Origin: Bombyx mori
Lineage: Eukaryota > Arthropoda > Insecta > Lepidoptera > Bombycidae
NCBI RefSeq assembly: GCF_030269925.1
Contig: NC_085110.1
Location: 5,084,001-5,148,000, forward strand
DNA length: 64,000 nucleotides
Direction of reading: 5' to 3'
Part shown: in pieces, positions 33,668-45,962 of the stretch
Numbering within the stretch: the stretch's first letter is position 1
Layout: each line of letters opens with the position of its first letter
Made by a program: the position numbers and the translations under genes
Notes under the pieces: model-generated
Database searches by the model: none
What the model was told of the DNA's origin: nothing
What the model saw: only the letters and a program-made list of their open reading frames with translations

Positions 33668-35044
33668 TTTTAAAAAATAGAACGCTGATTCAATTGGGTA
33701 AAATTTTAATTTAGTTTTAAAATATTGTGCTGGGCCATAAGTTGAATTCCACGAAACCGTTCATCATAAAACCCAGTTAGTACGTTGAGCACACAAAGTT
33801 AAAACATAAAGGCGCTTATTGCCATGTTTTACGATGTCAAAGCATGTTCCCGCGGGATTTACGAAAATATTTTCATAATTCGGGAAGCCCGCGCAACCTT
33901 TCGCTGTAAAACAAAATGTCCGTCGGCGTACATGTTGTCATGTTTTAGTGATGCGATACAGAAGGTAACATCGATGTTAACACTCGGTGTTGTCAGCTTT
34001 TATTTTAGATATTAAATATTAGTTATCATATCAAAACATCGATTAATGCTCATCAAAACGGAATCGACGATTTTAATTAAATTTTAGTTTAATCTAATTT
34101 TACTTTTCATAAGCAGCGATTTCTTACAGTTCTTGTGGCTTTTTTAAAAATTTGTAAAAAAAATTTTTTAGATGAAAAATTCTAATGATATAATTATTTT
34201 TGACACAGATCAAACTATTACTATCTCAAGAGCTAGATAAAGGTAGAAATTCACCGGTGTCATGAGTCACCGGTGTGCAGCGGTTTTGCTGTGTAGCTAA
34301 TCTTCCAAGGTTCCAAGTAAAAAAAACGATATTTTTTCAGCTACTTGTGGATCTTGGAACTGGCTATTCTTATTTAATTAGAACTTGGGAGCTCTCAATT
34401 ATTCAAGTTATAGATCAATTTAATTAAATAGTTTCTTTTAAGCATTTACAAACAAAACCCTCATTATTTTGTATTTAGGAATATTTTCTATGTTTTTTTC
34501 CCATATTTTGTGGTTTACTCCTAAAAAGACTTCAAGAATATTTTAAGCACGCATCAAGCAAAGCATCAGAGACATCAAGACATTTTAAAAGTCCGCATTA
34601 CATCACTGTGCCCGCATCCGCGCTCCGTGGTTTTGATAAATATTTGCGATTTATTTCGTTCGTCGAGCCATTTTTTTAGAAAGCAAACGCGAAACCCCAC
34701 TCTGCGTTCACCCGAGCGACGCCGAAGTTTCAGTGCGAAAATAAAAACGCGTTTAACTTTGCGTTAATATTATATTGTGCCATTATTACCCCATTTATGA
34801 TAATGCTAGGGAAGGGATGGGTTTGAATTTGCACTTGATGGACGGTTTGTTTGGGAGGCCGATTTTAAGCAAACTTATTGATTTGCGCTTTTTTTTTAGG
34901 CGGAGCCACAAACTTAGAACATTTTATACTTAGATTTAAAGTGTTCTTCATACATTTCATACAATTTCTAAACGACTTTGATTTTGAAATTGCAGTAAAT
35001 TAACTATATTTTAATATGTAGTTCCTTTCCTATATAGGGACATA
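33668..35044. other. AT-rich unique sequence
   Basis: No gene. A CpG-richer part at 34.61-34.75 kb has no ORF. Confidence 0.35.
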
Positions 35045-35108
35045 ATAGGCAACGGTCTGCCTGTGCCGGTTGTATTACTGATGTCCATTAGCGACGGTGA
35101 CCAAATTT
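35045..35108 (+). repeat. Diverged LINE 3'-tail fragment
   Basis: GGCAACGGTCTGCCTGTGCC and CTGATGTCCATTAGCGACGG match the GTAGGCAGCGG...GACGTCCATGAGCGACGG segment at 2620-2672. Confidence 0.45.
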
Positions 35109-35299
35109 GTGAAAATCGCGTCACATATTAGCTTATGTAGCCAACATTAAAATAGATACCGAAAAAATAGGCATATATATTATTAGACTAATGGATGGTG
35201 CCTCATATGACGATAATACAAAAATAACGTTTTTTTTTGTAATGTTGCAAAGACAAATGGATAGACATAGCGAGGAGGACGTCCGCCAACTGTTAAATG

Positions 35300-35502
35300 G
35301 AGTCGAAGCCTATTGAGTTTCTCGCCGGATCTTCTCAGTCGGTTGCGATTCCGATCCGGTAGTAGATTCTGCGAAGCACGGCTCTTGCTAGGGCTTGTGT
35401 TAGAAAATTCTCTTAGGTTGAACCCGTGAGCTCACCTACCCGCCCGGGCGCATCTGGAATAGCCTCTTAGGCTACCAGCGGATAGGTAGGGAATAAAAAA
35501 AT
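35300..35502 (+). repeat. Interspersed repeat B, copy 1
   Basis: Contains GAGTTTCTCGCCGGATCTTC, TCTGCGAAGCACGGCTCTTG, GTGAGCTCACCTACC and the A-rich end GGATAGGTAGGGAATAAAAA. Shared with copies at 40.25, 54.4, 61.3 and 62.6 kb. Confidence 0.75.
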
Positions 35503-35757
35503 GTAGTCGAGAGAGTGACATTGTGGACTCTCGGTGACGGGTCTCGTAACCTTCGAATGGCGGGGCTCGCTTAATAATAAATGAGCAAATTATAAATAAT
35601 GTATCATTATTAGAACAGTAATGGCTAACTTAATAATAAACAACAAAATTATAAATTACATACCATTATTGAAACAGCTTTGATTTTGTTTCTTAGATAC
35701 TTACTGACACTATTTAATATTTCGACACAATTACCGAGTACGGCGTGCGGTGGATAT

Positions 35758-35940
35758 ATTCATCATCATCATCATCAACAGCCCACAGTCGTCCACTGCT
35801 GGACATAGGCCTCTCCCAATCTACACCACTGAGCCCGGTCTGCGGCTCTCCTCAGCCACTTCTTGCCGGCCACCGTGCGGAGGTCATCGCACCATCTAGC
35901 CAGGGGGCTTCCCACGTTACGTCTTCCGCTGGATATATTC
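35758..35940 (-). pseudogene. RTE-type LINE ORF2 C-terminus, inverted
   Basis: On the minus strand the frame reads GRRNVGSPLARWCDDLRTVA, GKKWLRRAADRAQWCRLGEA and YVQQWTTVG. This is the characteristic C-terminal end of RTE-clade reverse transcriptases, followed by stops and a (GAT)n-type tail (35758-35775 in + sense CAT repeats). Only the last ~55 codons remain, a severe 5' truncation. The frame itself is unbroken. Confidence 0.8.
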
Positions 35941-38900
35941 ATAAACTTTTAGAAATATCATTTTTTATTTTATTTAGACATCATAATATAAAATTATAAA
36001 ATTGATTTGAAAATAAATGAATAAAGTGAACCTGTGCTGCCATCTATGCGTTTTAGCGCGTAACTCTATGTTACAAGATCGATACTTGCAGATCTTTACT
36101 ACTAGTGAAATCATATGGTAATATTATGTATCGTTTTATCGTTTCTGATATTTTGCAACCAAATAATTTAATTGAATACTTTCTTAGTTACTAAATGAAC
36201 GATATTAATTCAAACAACAAATACTATAGTATTTTTACTTGTATTGTATTTTTATGATAAACCTCGCACTATATTTTTTTATTTTATTACAAATATAAAT
36301 TCACTTCTAACTGTACGTCTACATGTTATTTATATCCTTCTGTGTTTATTCCTGTTTGTCCTTTTCGTAGTCTGACTAGCCAAGGATCAGATGAAAAAGC
36401 AGAGATGAAATAGGGTCCAACTCTTTACCACATATCACTCCGAAATCTTAATAGGTGGCATGTTAAAATGGCGTTTCAGCATCACGCCACAAAAAGATTA
36501 TAAATTAACATTCAAAACTATCATAGATGTATTATGCATTAAACATTTGAAAGGAAATTAAAAAAGGAACTAACTAGACTCATGCATTAATGAGAATATG
36601 TCAATATCAATATCAGAGGCATTGACAAGTTCGCCGCCACTTCGGTGGCTTGATGATACTCATCGTTGCCACTCGAACCCTTTGAGGGTCATCTCTGCAT
36701 GCTTAGTCCGTACCACTTTGTATAGACACGGCTATTTCTATAATATCTTTGTATAGATACTTTTATTTATGCATGTATTATCGATACTTCAACGTCCAAC
36801 ACTATTAGTTTTTAGCGACTCGACTAGCGATAGCGACTAAATATTCGTGTTTTAGCGATTTTTTTACTGACCCGATACGTTGTTCTCTGCAAATTGAAGA
36901 CGTTCAGCTGTCTTGTGTTCTATGTTTATATTTATTATATAAAAAAAATAACATAATATTCCTAAATAACCTAAAATTACATGTTATTATCCGCAACACG
37001 CTTCGTCATGTTTATTATATAAAGAGAAATTTATAGATTTTTCATCAATTCTTAATTATATGAAATTACTATGTATACTTAAAATGTCCGTTAAATAAAC
37101 ATTAATTATAAATATCAAATAATTATTTAGGCAACAAAGTCTACTCTATATTTTTTTAAACATAACTCTACAATAAATTTGCTCAACTTCGTTACACGTC
37201 CCATAAGCTGAAGCAACAATCTTATGAGCTATAATAATAAACACATATTGAACAGAAAAACTAGGCTCTATTCACGAGCCGTGCTATCATAAAGTATCAA
37301 ATTTCAAGACAACATGCCAAGTTCGGTCTGTCAACAGGAACTACGTTGAGGCTAAGCTAACACATCGAGTGTCGAGAGCCCGAGTAGCCATCCAAAGATA
37401 AAGACCTTCCCCCCGTCGTCCCCTGCTCCTTTATCCCCCTCCTGAAGGGGGCAAGTCACCTTCCGAGTCTTTAATTGAATAATTCCAGTCATTAATCATA
37501 GCGACCGTCTGGATTTGAACTTGAATTAATTTCACTCACTTCTTGTGCCTGCTGGACTCGTTATTTTTGCCGATCTTAAAACAAGAACAAAATATTTTCA
37601 AAAAAAGAACCGGTTAGGCAAATGAAATAACTTCATATGAATAGAGCAAACAAAAGTAGTTTTTATTCTTAAAAAAGTAAACAGTCTATTTCGTTCATTG
37701 TAACGGATACGGAGGGTCCGTAGGTACTTATCGTACCTATGTCAAAATCAAGACCCTGAGCACGTAGGTACTGCCTACATGACCCGTCCGTCCCACGCCT
37801 GCCTTCACAGTTACATGCACACAGGAAGCCCCAATTCCTTAACTCACACAAACAAACAACATCCACATGCAACCAAATCGCACGCACACATTAAAACGCC
37901 CCTTTGTCTTAGCAAAGTGTCAACCAATAAAAACAAAGGATTCGAAAATAGAACAAAAAGTGGTGGCCAATCGCGCAGCATGTCACGCGTGTTGATGCGC
38001 GGCTATTGGCTTGAAAAAATCCGTTTAGCTCGGATGACTCCGGCTAGACATTGAGAATGATTCGATCTCCGTAGCCCATGCTCTTCTTTATGTACATGAA
38101 TTAATTTTAATTTTTTTTTCCTTATTCTATTCAATAATGAAAAACGAATGAATGTCTTTATGATCTTGTAGAGATATATCAACTCTGATACAATTAGTAG
38201 ATAATGACCAATACGCATCGACATTGTGAAAATTGCACGGGTTTCATGAATCAAGGTAGCCTACTAAATTATCATTTACAGTATCAATATTCGAGGCGAG
38301 TTCTTTCTCCGTCGCAGCGGTTATCACTTCTCTGCATTCAAGGCGTCGAGTTAAGTAGGCATCCAGAATGCGGAGAATACCTGACGGCGTGTTCACATGT
38401 GAGGGGCCTGAGGGCGGGGGAGAGAGGCGAACACCGCGTTCAGAGGGTCATTTATCATTCATATCATCTTCGCTCCACTTCGCTCGCCGCACCGCCGTAA
38501 ATAAATAAGAACAGACTCATCTTTTACAGCCGCTTATAACCCTGCAAGGCAATACAAACTGTATCTTTCAGTTGAAAAAGCCCTATGTGCAGAACACGGC
38601 TTGCCGTTTACGTCTTTTAGCGGTTGAGAGGGTTTGTTAGTGAACGCAAGTAGGTAAGTCTAACTATGCATGTTTTAGATGTGTGTAGATAATAAACGGT
38701 TCATGAAAGGTATTATGAACATCCGCCAGCTAACTCGGTATTAGTCAATTTCAAAATCTAGTCACGTCTTCAATGGAGTTTGTCATGAACTATCTGTTTG
38801 ATTTGTAGCTATATTACCTACTCGTAGAAGTACTACAATCTACGTTAGAAACTCTAACTGAGAACTTTCCAAGAATTCGGTTGCCACTTGAGAATTTCAG

Positions 38901-40251
38901 AGCTGTTTTCAATATTTCCAATAATTGGTTTGAATATTGACTATCAACTTTGAATTCTGTACGTACTATTTATAAATAGGTACCTAGATGAATAAATTGA
39001 AGCAAATATGAGGCCGAAACTTAAGATCTTTAACAAGCACTCTTAGATCTCAAAACCTTTATTATCTAAGGATATTAGGTGCTTAGATTCCAAATAATTC
39101 AGCTCGCTCCTCTCTAAGAAGATTAACAACGATTGGACATTCCGAGAAGGACGGCACTCGATGCGATCCCAAAATAATGGAAAAGGTATATGTACATACG
39201 TATTGTTAAGGTACGACTCAGGAGCCGGAACGTGAATTTGTGCGCCATAACAACAGCGATTATTGAACGATGTCTCATCGTTCGCAAACGCTACACGACC
39301 GGGAAATTACCATGTAAAAGAAATAAGCAGTAAGGCAGTTTGCTAGTAAACGAAAGGTCTGTTTCCGAAGGCGGGTTTGTTTTGGTCGTCATAATTGCTC
39401 GACTGCACCTCCGAGCTGACGAGTCGCCGGCACAAAAACTCCTAAATCCAGTTCATTAGGGCTCTATTCACAGCCCACCCCTGGATGGAGATACGCGGTG
39501 ATTACTGCAACCGCTCCCGACGGCTCACGAATAAAGACTGCATCATAATTTCACCAGATACACCCTCGCATCTGTTCAAAATAAATTTCGATCATGAAAC
39601 TCAAGAGATAAAGTTGCAATTCGAATGGATTTTAGGCACGTCACTTGCACAATGACATGTAAAAATAATGAACAAACTTACGCTTCTAACGAGCGAAGTT
39701 AAGTCTTGAACGCAACGTGGAAGAGTTGAATTTGTTAAAATGCACCGAAAAGAGATGCTTTGTAAATTAATAGGAGGAAAAGTTTCGCGGGACGTAGCAC
39801 CGGCGCGGTTGTCGCAGTTGTGATTCAATTTGGACGCTAATTTAATGACGTTGTTGCGGAGGCAAACAAATTTGATATTCATATGGGTCCGCCTGGAATT
39901 TATTATTGTTTACGTTTTTACTTCTCATCCATTTCGCTAATAGTCACTTAAATTGACTGTCGTTATTTGACAGTTGGTTTTATTTTAAGGTTTTGTGAAT
40001 TTACTTTTCACTTCATAGCCGACTGCATATACTTATCTCAGTTGACTGCTCACCAGATGTTTAGCAATTAAATTAATGGTCCTTCTTTCTATCTTGGAGC
40101 AGGTGTAGCTCAAGACGATAAAAAATTGTCCATAGCAATCAATTTTCGCTTCAACCTTTATTTAGATGTTTCATTAGATAAGTCAATGTATATAAAACTC
40201 TTTGGTAGAAGTACATGTCCTATAACTCAGTGTTCGCTGTAAAGTTCGTTG
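35941..40251. other. Mostly unique sequence, no gene supported
   Basis: AT-rich with CpG-richer patches near 37.4, 38.3-38.5 and 39.4 kb. A GGCCAATCG at 37971 and an inverted CCAAT (CTATTGGCTT) at 38002 could be NF-Y sites. ORFs up to 98 codons lack domains. Probably intron or intergenic DNA. Confidence 0.35.
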
Positions 40252-40640
40252 TAGTTTTTTTTTTTCTTACCTAAGCTGATAACCTTGAGAGGCTATTTCA
40301 GCGTAACCTTAACTAGTAGGTGAGCTCACGGGCCTCAAACCGGAGTGATGCTAACACTGACTCTAGCAAGAGCAGTGCTTCGCAGAATTTACCACCGGAT
40401 CGGAAACGCGACCCACTGAGAAGTTCCGGCGAGAAAATCAGTGGGTTGTGTCTATAGGTTAATTCGTTCGTCGAGCCCTTCGTCGCAAGCGACGGATTCG
40501 ACGTGACTGGTGCTTGTGGTACCAAAAAGCACCGTTAATGAATCGTGAGGATCCGTAATGACGTGTTTTGGGCTTGCAGTTTCAATTTGTGGGAAAAGTG
40601 TTTCGAAAACGCACTGTGCCTGATATGTAAATTGGTTTAT
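40252..40640 (-). repeat. Interspersed repeat B, copy 2 (longest)
   Basis: Inverted, from a T-run through CTGACTCTAGCAAGAGCAGT and ACCACCGGATCGGAAACGCG to GTTCGTCGAGCCCTTCGTCG and beyond. The minus-strand frame reads VESVACDEGLDERI, and the 54.4-kb copy has the same frame (VEPVAYEEGLDERINP). This suggests repeat B is the coding or 3' end of a longer retroelement. Confidence 0.7.
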
Positions 40641-40704
40641 TTTAAGATTAAGGTCAATATTCGCACATACCCGAGTGTTCCCAACGCACGCGCATACAGC
40701 CACA

Positions 40705-41414
40705 GCCACAAGTAGGCATGGTCGTTGCGCAACGTAAATGGTTATTGAAACTATCTATAGACAAAATAGCGGTTAGCTAGTTTCGCCGTACTGCAATAAC
40801 CTGCTAACGTGCTAACATCTACTCAATCACGTCACCGATCACGAACACAAATCACACAACGTTCGGCAATATTCGTTTAACTTCGTACCGCTCGTTCGGC
40901 AGCTATCGCGACACGCAGCGCAAACATCGGTTCGATCGAAATAGACAATCATCATTTTGTCTCTTTCACGTACACTACTGAGATGCATTCGACCTTTGAC
41001 TTTAGCCCTTATATCTCTTAAAATAAGATTGAAATAATTAAATTATAAATGTAAGTTGATGTCGAATTTTGTGGCCTTGAACCAGTTATTCACGAGTCGC
41101 GTGTTTAGCGACAAAATGTATTAGAGAAGCGACGCTAAGTTTTAAGTTTAATAGCCAAATTGAATAGTTAAAAATATAAAATGTATAGTTGTTTAATATA
41201 GATTATCCTTAAAGATAAATTACAAATAAAGTCGTAATTACTGAAATATTAATCGCGACGCTAGCTGGTTCGTGTGCACATTAGTTTACTGCTAAACAAA
41301 ACCCGCTATTGCTCGCTACTGAAATAGCGCGTTTCAAAAGCCGCTATTGACATTCGATAGCTAGTTTCGTTTCGCTAACCGAAAATGCCGCTATAGCCCA
41401 CCGCTAGCCACAAG
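40705..41414. mobile_element. Non-autonomous hAT element with 8-bp duplication
   Basis: GCCACAAG at 40705-40712 is repeated exactly at 41407-41414, giving the 8-bp target duplication of hAT transposons. The 694-bp element between begins TAGGCATGGTCGTTGCGC and, in reverse complement, ends TAGCGGTGGGCTATAGCGGC, consistent with weak hAT termini (YAG..GTGG). The interior has repeated GCTAGTTTCG and AAATAGCG motifs on both strands, like subterminal transposase sites, and no transposase frame. Orientation is not defined. Confidence 0.75.
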
Positions 41415-42019
41415 TAGATAATTGGAGTGCCGGCCGAGAGTTGCGCATTGTTGGTGTCGTCTCTCCCTCGTTATTCAATTCAGATAGCGGTTAGACCGCT
41501 CCTTGTTTCGCTCCGGCCTATTGAGGCTAATCTCATGATAGCCGCTACGAATTACTTCCTTGGACTCAGCCCGCAAGTGAATGCTAGAAACTTCCAGAAA
41601 CTTCCCATGTTTTTACTGTAAGATTAGTGTCAATATGACAGCGTAGGCTTAATAGAAATTCGAGATGTGGGATTTTTTGCGATTCGCTCTTAAGTTTTGT
41701 GAACTATAGAATTCTGTTATATTTCAATGTTGATCGTTTATTATTACTACAAAGGAGAAAACAAAAATTGGTTAGAAATTTAATTCGATACTGTCTTTTA
41801 CTGCAACTTCACTTCCGTTAATGTAGAAGAAGTTTATCTATCTGATGAATGAATGAATGATGAGTGATTTATTTTATTTCAGACAACAACAACAAATCTA
41901 TATGTGTAGGTACATAGTATCATTGAAACATACTTCAAATTACCAAAACCAATCAAATAAAAAAGATACATTTATTAAAAATAATTATCAGTTGAATACA
42001 TTTTAAATATTATGGTATG
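41415..42019. other. AT-rich unique sequence
   Basis: One 64-codon frame (41427-41621) without a domain. Nothing else. Confidence 0.35.
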
Positions 42020-42268
42020 TTTTTTTTTAATTGCTTTGATGGGTGGACGAGCTCACAGCCCACCTGGTGTTAAGCGGTTACTGGAGCCCATAGACATCTA
42101 CAACGTAAATGAGCCTCCCACCTTGAGATATAAGTTCTAAGGTCTCAAGTATAGTTACAACGGCTGCCCCACCCTTCAAACCGAAACGCATTACTGCTTC
42201 ACGGCAGAAATAGGCAGGGCGGTGGTACCTACCCGCGCGTACTCACAAGAGGTCCTACCACCAGTAAA
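42020..42268 (-). repeat. Bm1 SINE, headless, inverted
   Basis: T-run, TTGCTTTGATGGGTGGACGA, to GAGGTCCTACCACCAGTAAA. Confidence 0.92.
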
Positions 42269-42790
42269 ACTCTACTCAGTACAAAACATTACTCAAATCA
42301 ACTTTTAAAACACAATTTCATTACAACTCCACACACACAAATTCCAATTAGCCATAATTTTGATAGTTAATTAAAACGACAGACACATCGTGACCGACAG
42401 ATGCGACATAGGCATTTAATATACTCTCGAAAACGGATTTAAATTCAATTTCATATCGTTCCTGGCATATTGAGTTGTTATATAGAGCGTAATCGCGTTA
42501 CCCAGTCCACTAGTGGGGATTACGTGCTTTTTAATAAAGTTGCGCCGGTAGGGGGTGACGTTGGGGACATTTTTACACAAAAGGGATTACTTTGGCCGCG
42601 TTTATCTGCACCTTACAGCTCAGCTTAGCCATCTAAACACTCTCCACTGAAAGCGTTCGTTTATGAGTAGCTCAAGGCTTGTTTTGTTTTTGTGTTTGTA
42701 CGTCAGCTATTAAACGGAGTTACGTCACAAAGTTTTCGAATTTTTAAAGTGTTCTAGTATCAATGTGACCACGTTTTATGATAACGGTTT

Positions 42791-43034
42791 TTACTGGTGG
42801 TAGGACATCTTGTGAGTCCGCGCGGGTAGGTACCACCACCCGGCCTATTTCTGCCGTGAAGGAGTAATGCGTTTCGGTTTGAAGGTTGGGGCAGCTGTTG
42901 TATCTATTCTGAGACCTAACTCTTATCTCATAGTGGGTGGCGGCATTTACATTGTAGATGTATATGGGCTCCAGTAACCATATAACACCAGGTGAGCTGT
43001 GAGCTCGTACATTCATCTAAGCAATAAAAAAAAA
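42791..43034 (+). repeat. Bm1 SINE, headless
   Basis: TTACTGGTGGTAGGACATCT to CATTCATCTAAGCAATAAAA. It is about 520 bp from the inverted copy at 42.0 kb, so the two could pair as an inverted repeat. Confidence 0.92.
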
Positions 43035-43385
43035 TAGTTTCTCAACTTTCACGCGACCTTTCTAACAATGTTTTGTTTTGAAAAACACTTTAAAAAACAA
43101 TTTTTGTTGACATCGCCTATGCTCGTAAATAGTAGATAGATTCTAAGATTCGTTGATTCTAAGCCAACAAATTAAAGTGGCTTACAAACGGTTTGTATTT
43201 ACAAACCAACGAGAAAATAGTGCTTTATGTTTGTATGTCTTTGTTTATTTACGTGAATATTGTAGAAATATCTAACTACCCGCTACCGTATACTATACGT
43301 ATAGTCTATGCAAGTACTAATGTGTTCACTTGGATCATTTCACTGTTCCTTAAACACTTTTTACTATACATTAAGATTCAACTTA

Positions 43386-43792
43386 TCTATATATTAATAC
43401 GTGAAGGAAAAACTTTGTATCCCTTTTTACGAAAATTGTGCGGACGGAGGAGTATGAAATTTTGCACACTTATAGAGAATATAGAGAAGAAGTGCACAAT
43501 GCTAATATTTTTCTTAAATAATGCATAAAAGATACATTAAATCAATAAAGAAAACATTACACACACTACATACCATGTATTAGACGCACACACGCATGCA
43601 TACTATTTATTGTCAAACTTTTTTCTTGACGTCTGTTGTCAAATTGAGAATAGAATATGGTTTGTCTTTGTGAATATTTTTTATAGTGGGCGAAATTTGT
43701 GATTATAGAAGTATAAAATACAATCATAATAGTGTACAAACTTACAATTCCAATTAATTATAGTCGAACTTCGACTACTGCGGGACCTCTAG
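43386..43792 (+). mobile_element. Helitron-like element, family H copy 4 (best preserved)
   Basis: Starts TCTATATATTAATACGTGAA after an A and ends CTGCGGGACCTCTAG before a T, 407 bp. TAGTCGA at 43761-43767 and TCGACTA at 43771-43777 form a perfect 7-bp stem with a 3-nt loop, about 11 bases before the CTAG. Start, end, hairpin and A/T context all fit Helitron structure. There is no coding capacity. Confidence 0.78.
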
Positions 43793-45306
43793 TAATATTA
43801 AATTACCTACAAATTCTTACACCCTGAACACGATCGAACGGTTAGCACCGTCAAAACGAGTGAACGTAAAATCCTTATGTTCATGCAAAAGTGGTGTCTA
43901 ATATTCAAACAAGAGTTGTCATTGCCCGTATCTTGACACCCCGACAGCCAGGAAGCGGGGAGAGGTGGCACACTTCATTTCTCGCACATCAAACAATCGC
44001 ACCGCCGCCGCCATCTTGCCGGAAGTGACGTCACTGACAAGCAGCAGCGATCGCTTTGATCCTCACAAAAATACAGTTGCTACCATAGATACCGAATGCA
44101 TAAAGTACCGAATGAATAAGTATTTACGACCGTAAATGTAATAGGGACGCTTCGTGTGTTTCGTCTATGTAATACAAAACCGTTTTTTTTTCTTTAGAAT
44201 AAAACCTTTTTTACAAGGAGCATTGGAATTAATGATACAATAGCATAAAAATTTTAAAGACGAATATCATAATGAGAATCATAAAGAAAACGCAAAATTA
44301 AATATCTCGGTGACGTGCTTAGCCCCGACAGATATGTGCTGCTATTTTTGCCAATACTATGCTAATATTAACATACTTATTTTAATTTGGAATATAGCGA
44401 TTTGCACATAGGAATAGCGTGCTAGACCATAGATAATACACATAAATTAGTTATAGAGATAAGCAACTCAAGCACTCAACAATAATGTTTACGGGGGTCG
44501 GCCACTAGATGGCTTCATTTCGATTAGTTTCTTATTGCTCCTATAGATGGCAGTAGCATATTACCTATATTTTATTTTTAATAAAGGATTTTGTACATTT
44601 TCAGAAACCACAAATTGATAAAATTTAATCAATTTGTCTATGACAAATAAAGTCTTATATGATTTTTTTTATTTTTTATTGCTGTGTTTAGTTATGCAAT
44701 AATTAAATGCCTAACTTTAACAACATATAAGCTTAGAGGCATCCGCTACAAGATGTCGCTAGTTTCCATACAAAAAATATTTATCTTAAAAGTATCGCAG
44801 TTTCAGGTCTCTGTGCTAGACGACGAAAGAAGCTGTGATTAAGGAAAACTGAGTATTCCAAACAAACAACCGAACTGTAATAAGGAGAAAAGGGAAAGCG
44901 GGTGCTTAGTGCGAGAGGATCTCACTATCTCTCTCGCACACATGGACCTTAATGACGGTGATGTAATGAGCCATTACCTGCATAGTTTTTTGTTAATTTT
45001 GACAATACAGTTTTAAACATTACCTAAAAGGTGTTTTGATTACTCCGAATATACAATTACTTGTAGCGGTAACTATCTATTATCGAACACAAAAATCTTG
45101 TTAAAGCAGTTCAATTTCAAGAAAAAATACAGATATAATCTTTTCGCCCAACTTTAGGTCCGTGTCTATTTACAAGACACAAGTCTTTGGAAAATGTTCT
45201 CATTGTCGCTCCCTAAATGAACGATAACCATCAAATTCAAAATCTGTATCAACGTGACCTAAAATTACCTACTCCCAAAGAACAGCTTACATTATAGAAA
45301 CACAAT
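43793..45306. other. Unique sequence with promoter-like block
   Basis: AT-rich except 43.93-44.05 kb. No ORF with a domain. See the regulatory entry at 44.01 kb. Confidence 0.35.
44007..44034. promoter_or_regulatory. YY1 / ETS / CRE motif cluster
   Basis: GCCGCCATCTTG (YY1/Pho-type core CCATCTTG at 44011-44018) is followed at once by CCGGAAGT (ETS-type, 44019-44026), which overlaps TGACGTCA (CRE, 44026-44033). This tight order is common in housekeeping promoters of animals. No gene start could be placed beside it. Confidence 0.4.
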
Positions 45307-45962
45307 AACTACAGTAGAATTATTTTGTCCGTGCAGTTTGGGTCATAAAAAATCGGAGCGATGCAGCGAGTATTTCGCTCTCTCTTCCACTCACGAGCCT
45401 TATGGACGGGCAGAGTGATGCGCATTATTGTTATCGATAAGCGTTATCGATAGTGTATTTAGTTTTGTCATTTTGTGGGTTAGTGATAAAAATGAAAGAA
45501 AAAGTCACTAATCGAACATTTACCACTTATCACCGCAGCAAGTTAACGAGAACGGCAGAAATTAACACTTTGTAACTTTTCGGGATCTATTCTCATTTCA
45601 GTGAAAAATTTTAACACATTGTTGATAATAGCACGTGCTTGTGCTGGTATATTTTGGTACAAAACAAAGGAGTAGCCATTGTGTCACTAAAAAAATTCAG
45701 AGAGCGAATGCACAAAATTACATTTCTTTTCGACATAATATGTACTATAATTTGCAGGTAGGTACGTACAACAAATGACTCATAACATAACAATGTCTTC
45801 CCCTTAGTATACCACCCCGCCGCCGCCGCGCCGTGTACCTGCCTTCGATAACTCATTTGTTTTTATCGATAACCGCATTGCGCCCGCGCAACATGCTCAC
45901 CGCCCTAGCCGGACTATGTTTTATGACCCAAACTGCACGGACAAAATAATTCTACTATAGTT
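45307..45962. mobile_element. Inverted-repeat DNA element with 44-bp ends
   Basis: The 44-bp segment 45307-45350 (CAGTAGAATTATTTTGTCCG ...) returns as its reverse complement at 45919-45962, with one mismatch in 44. If the element proper starts at CAGTAG (45313), the TA before it and the TA at 45958-45959 would be a Tc1/mariner-type target duplication, with the last base of the right end mutated. The ends then diverge, but both carry GCGCA next to TTATCGATAA further in. The interior (~570 bp) has no transposase frame. Confidence 0.65.
45432..45452. promoter_or_regulatory. Two DRE-type TATCGATA sites
   Basis: TATCGATA at 45432-45439 and 45445-45452, with a third at 45864-45871 near the other end of the element. 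This octamer is the DNA replication-related element bound by DREF in insects. Here it may instead be a subterminal site of the transposon. Confidence 0.45.

Noticed and set aside
37779..38054. 91-codon + ORF rich in His, Thr and Ser
   Set aside because: Composition follows CA-rich sequence. No domain or conserved structure.
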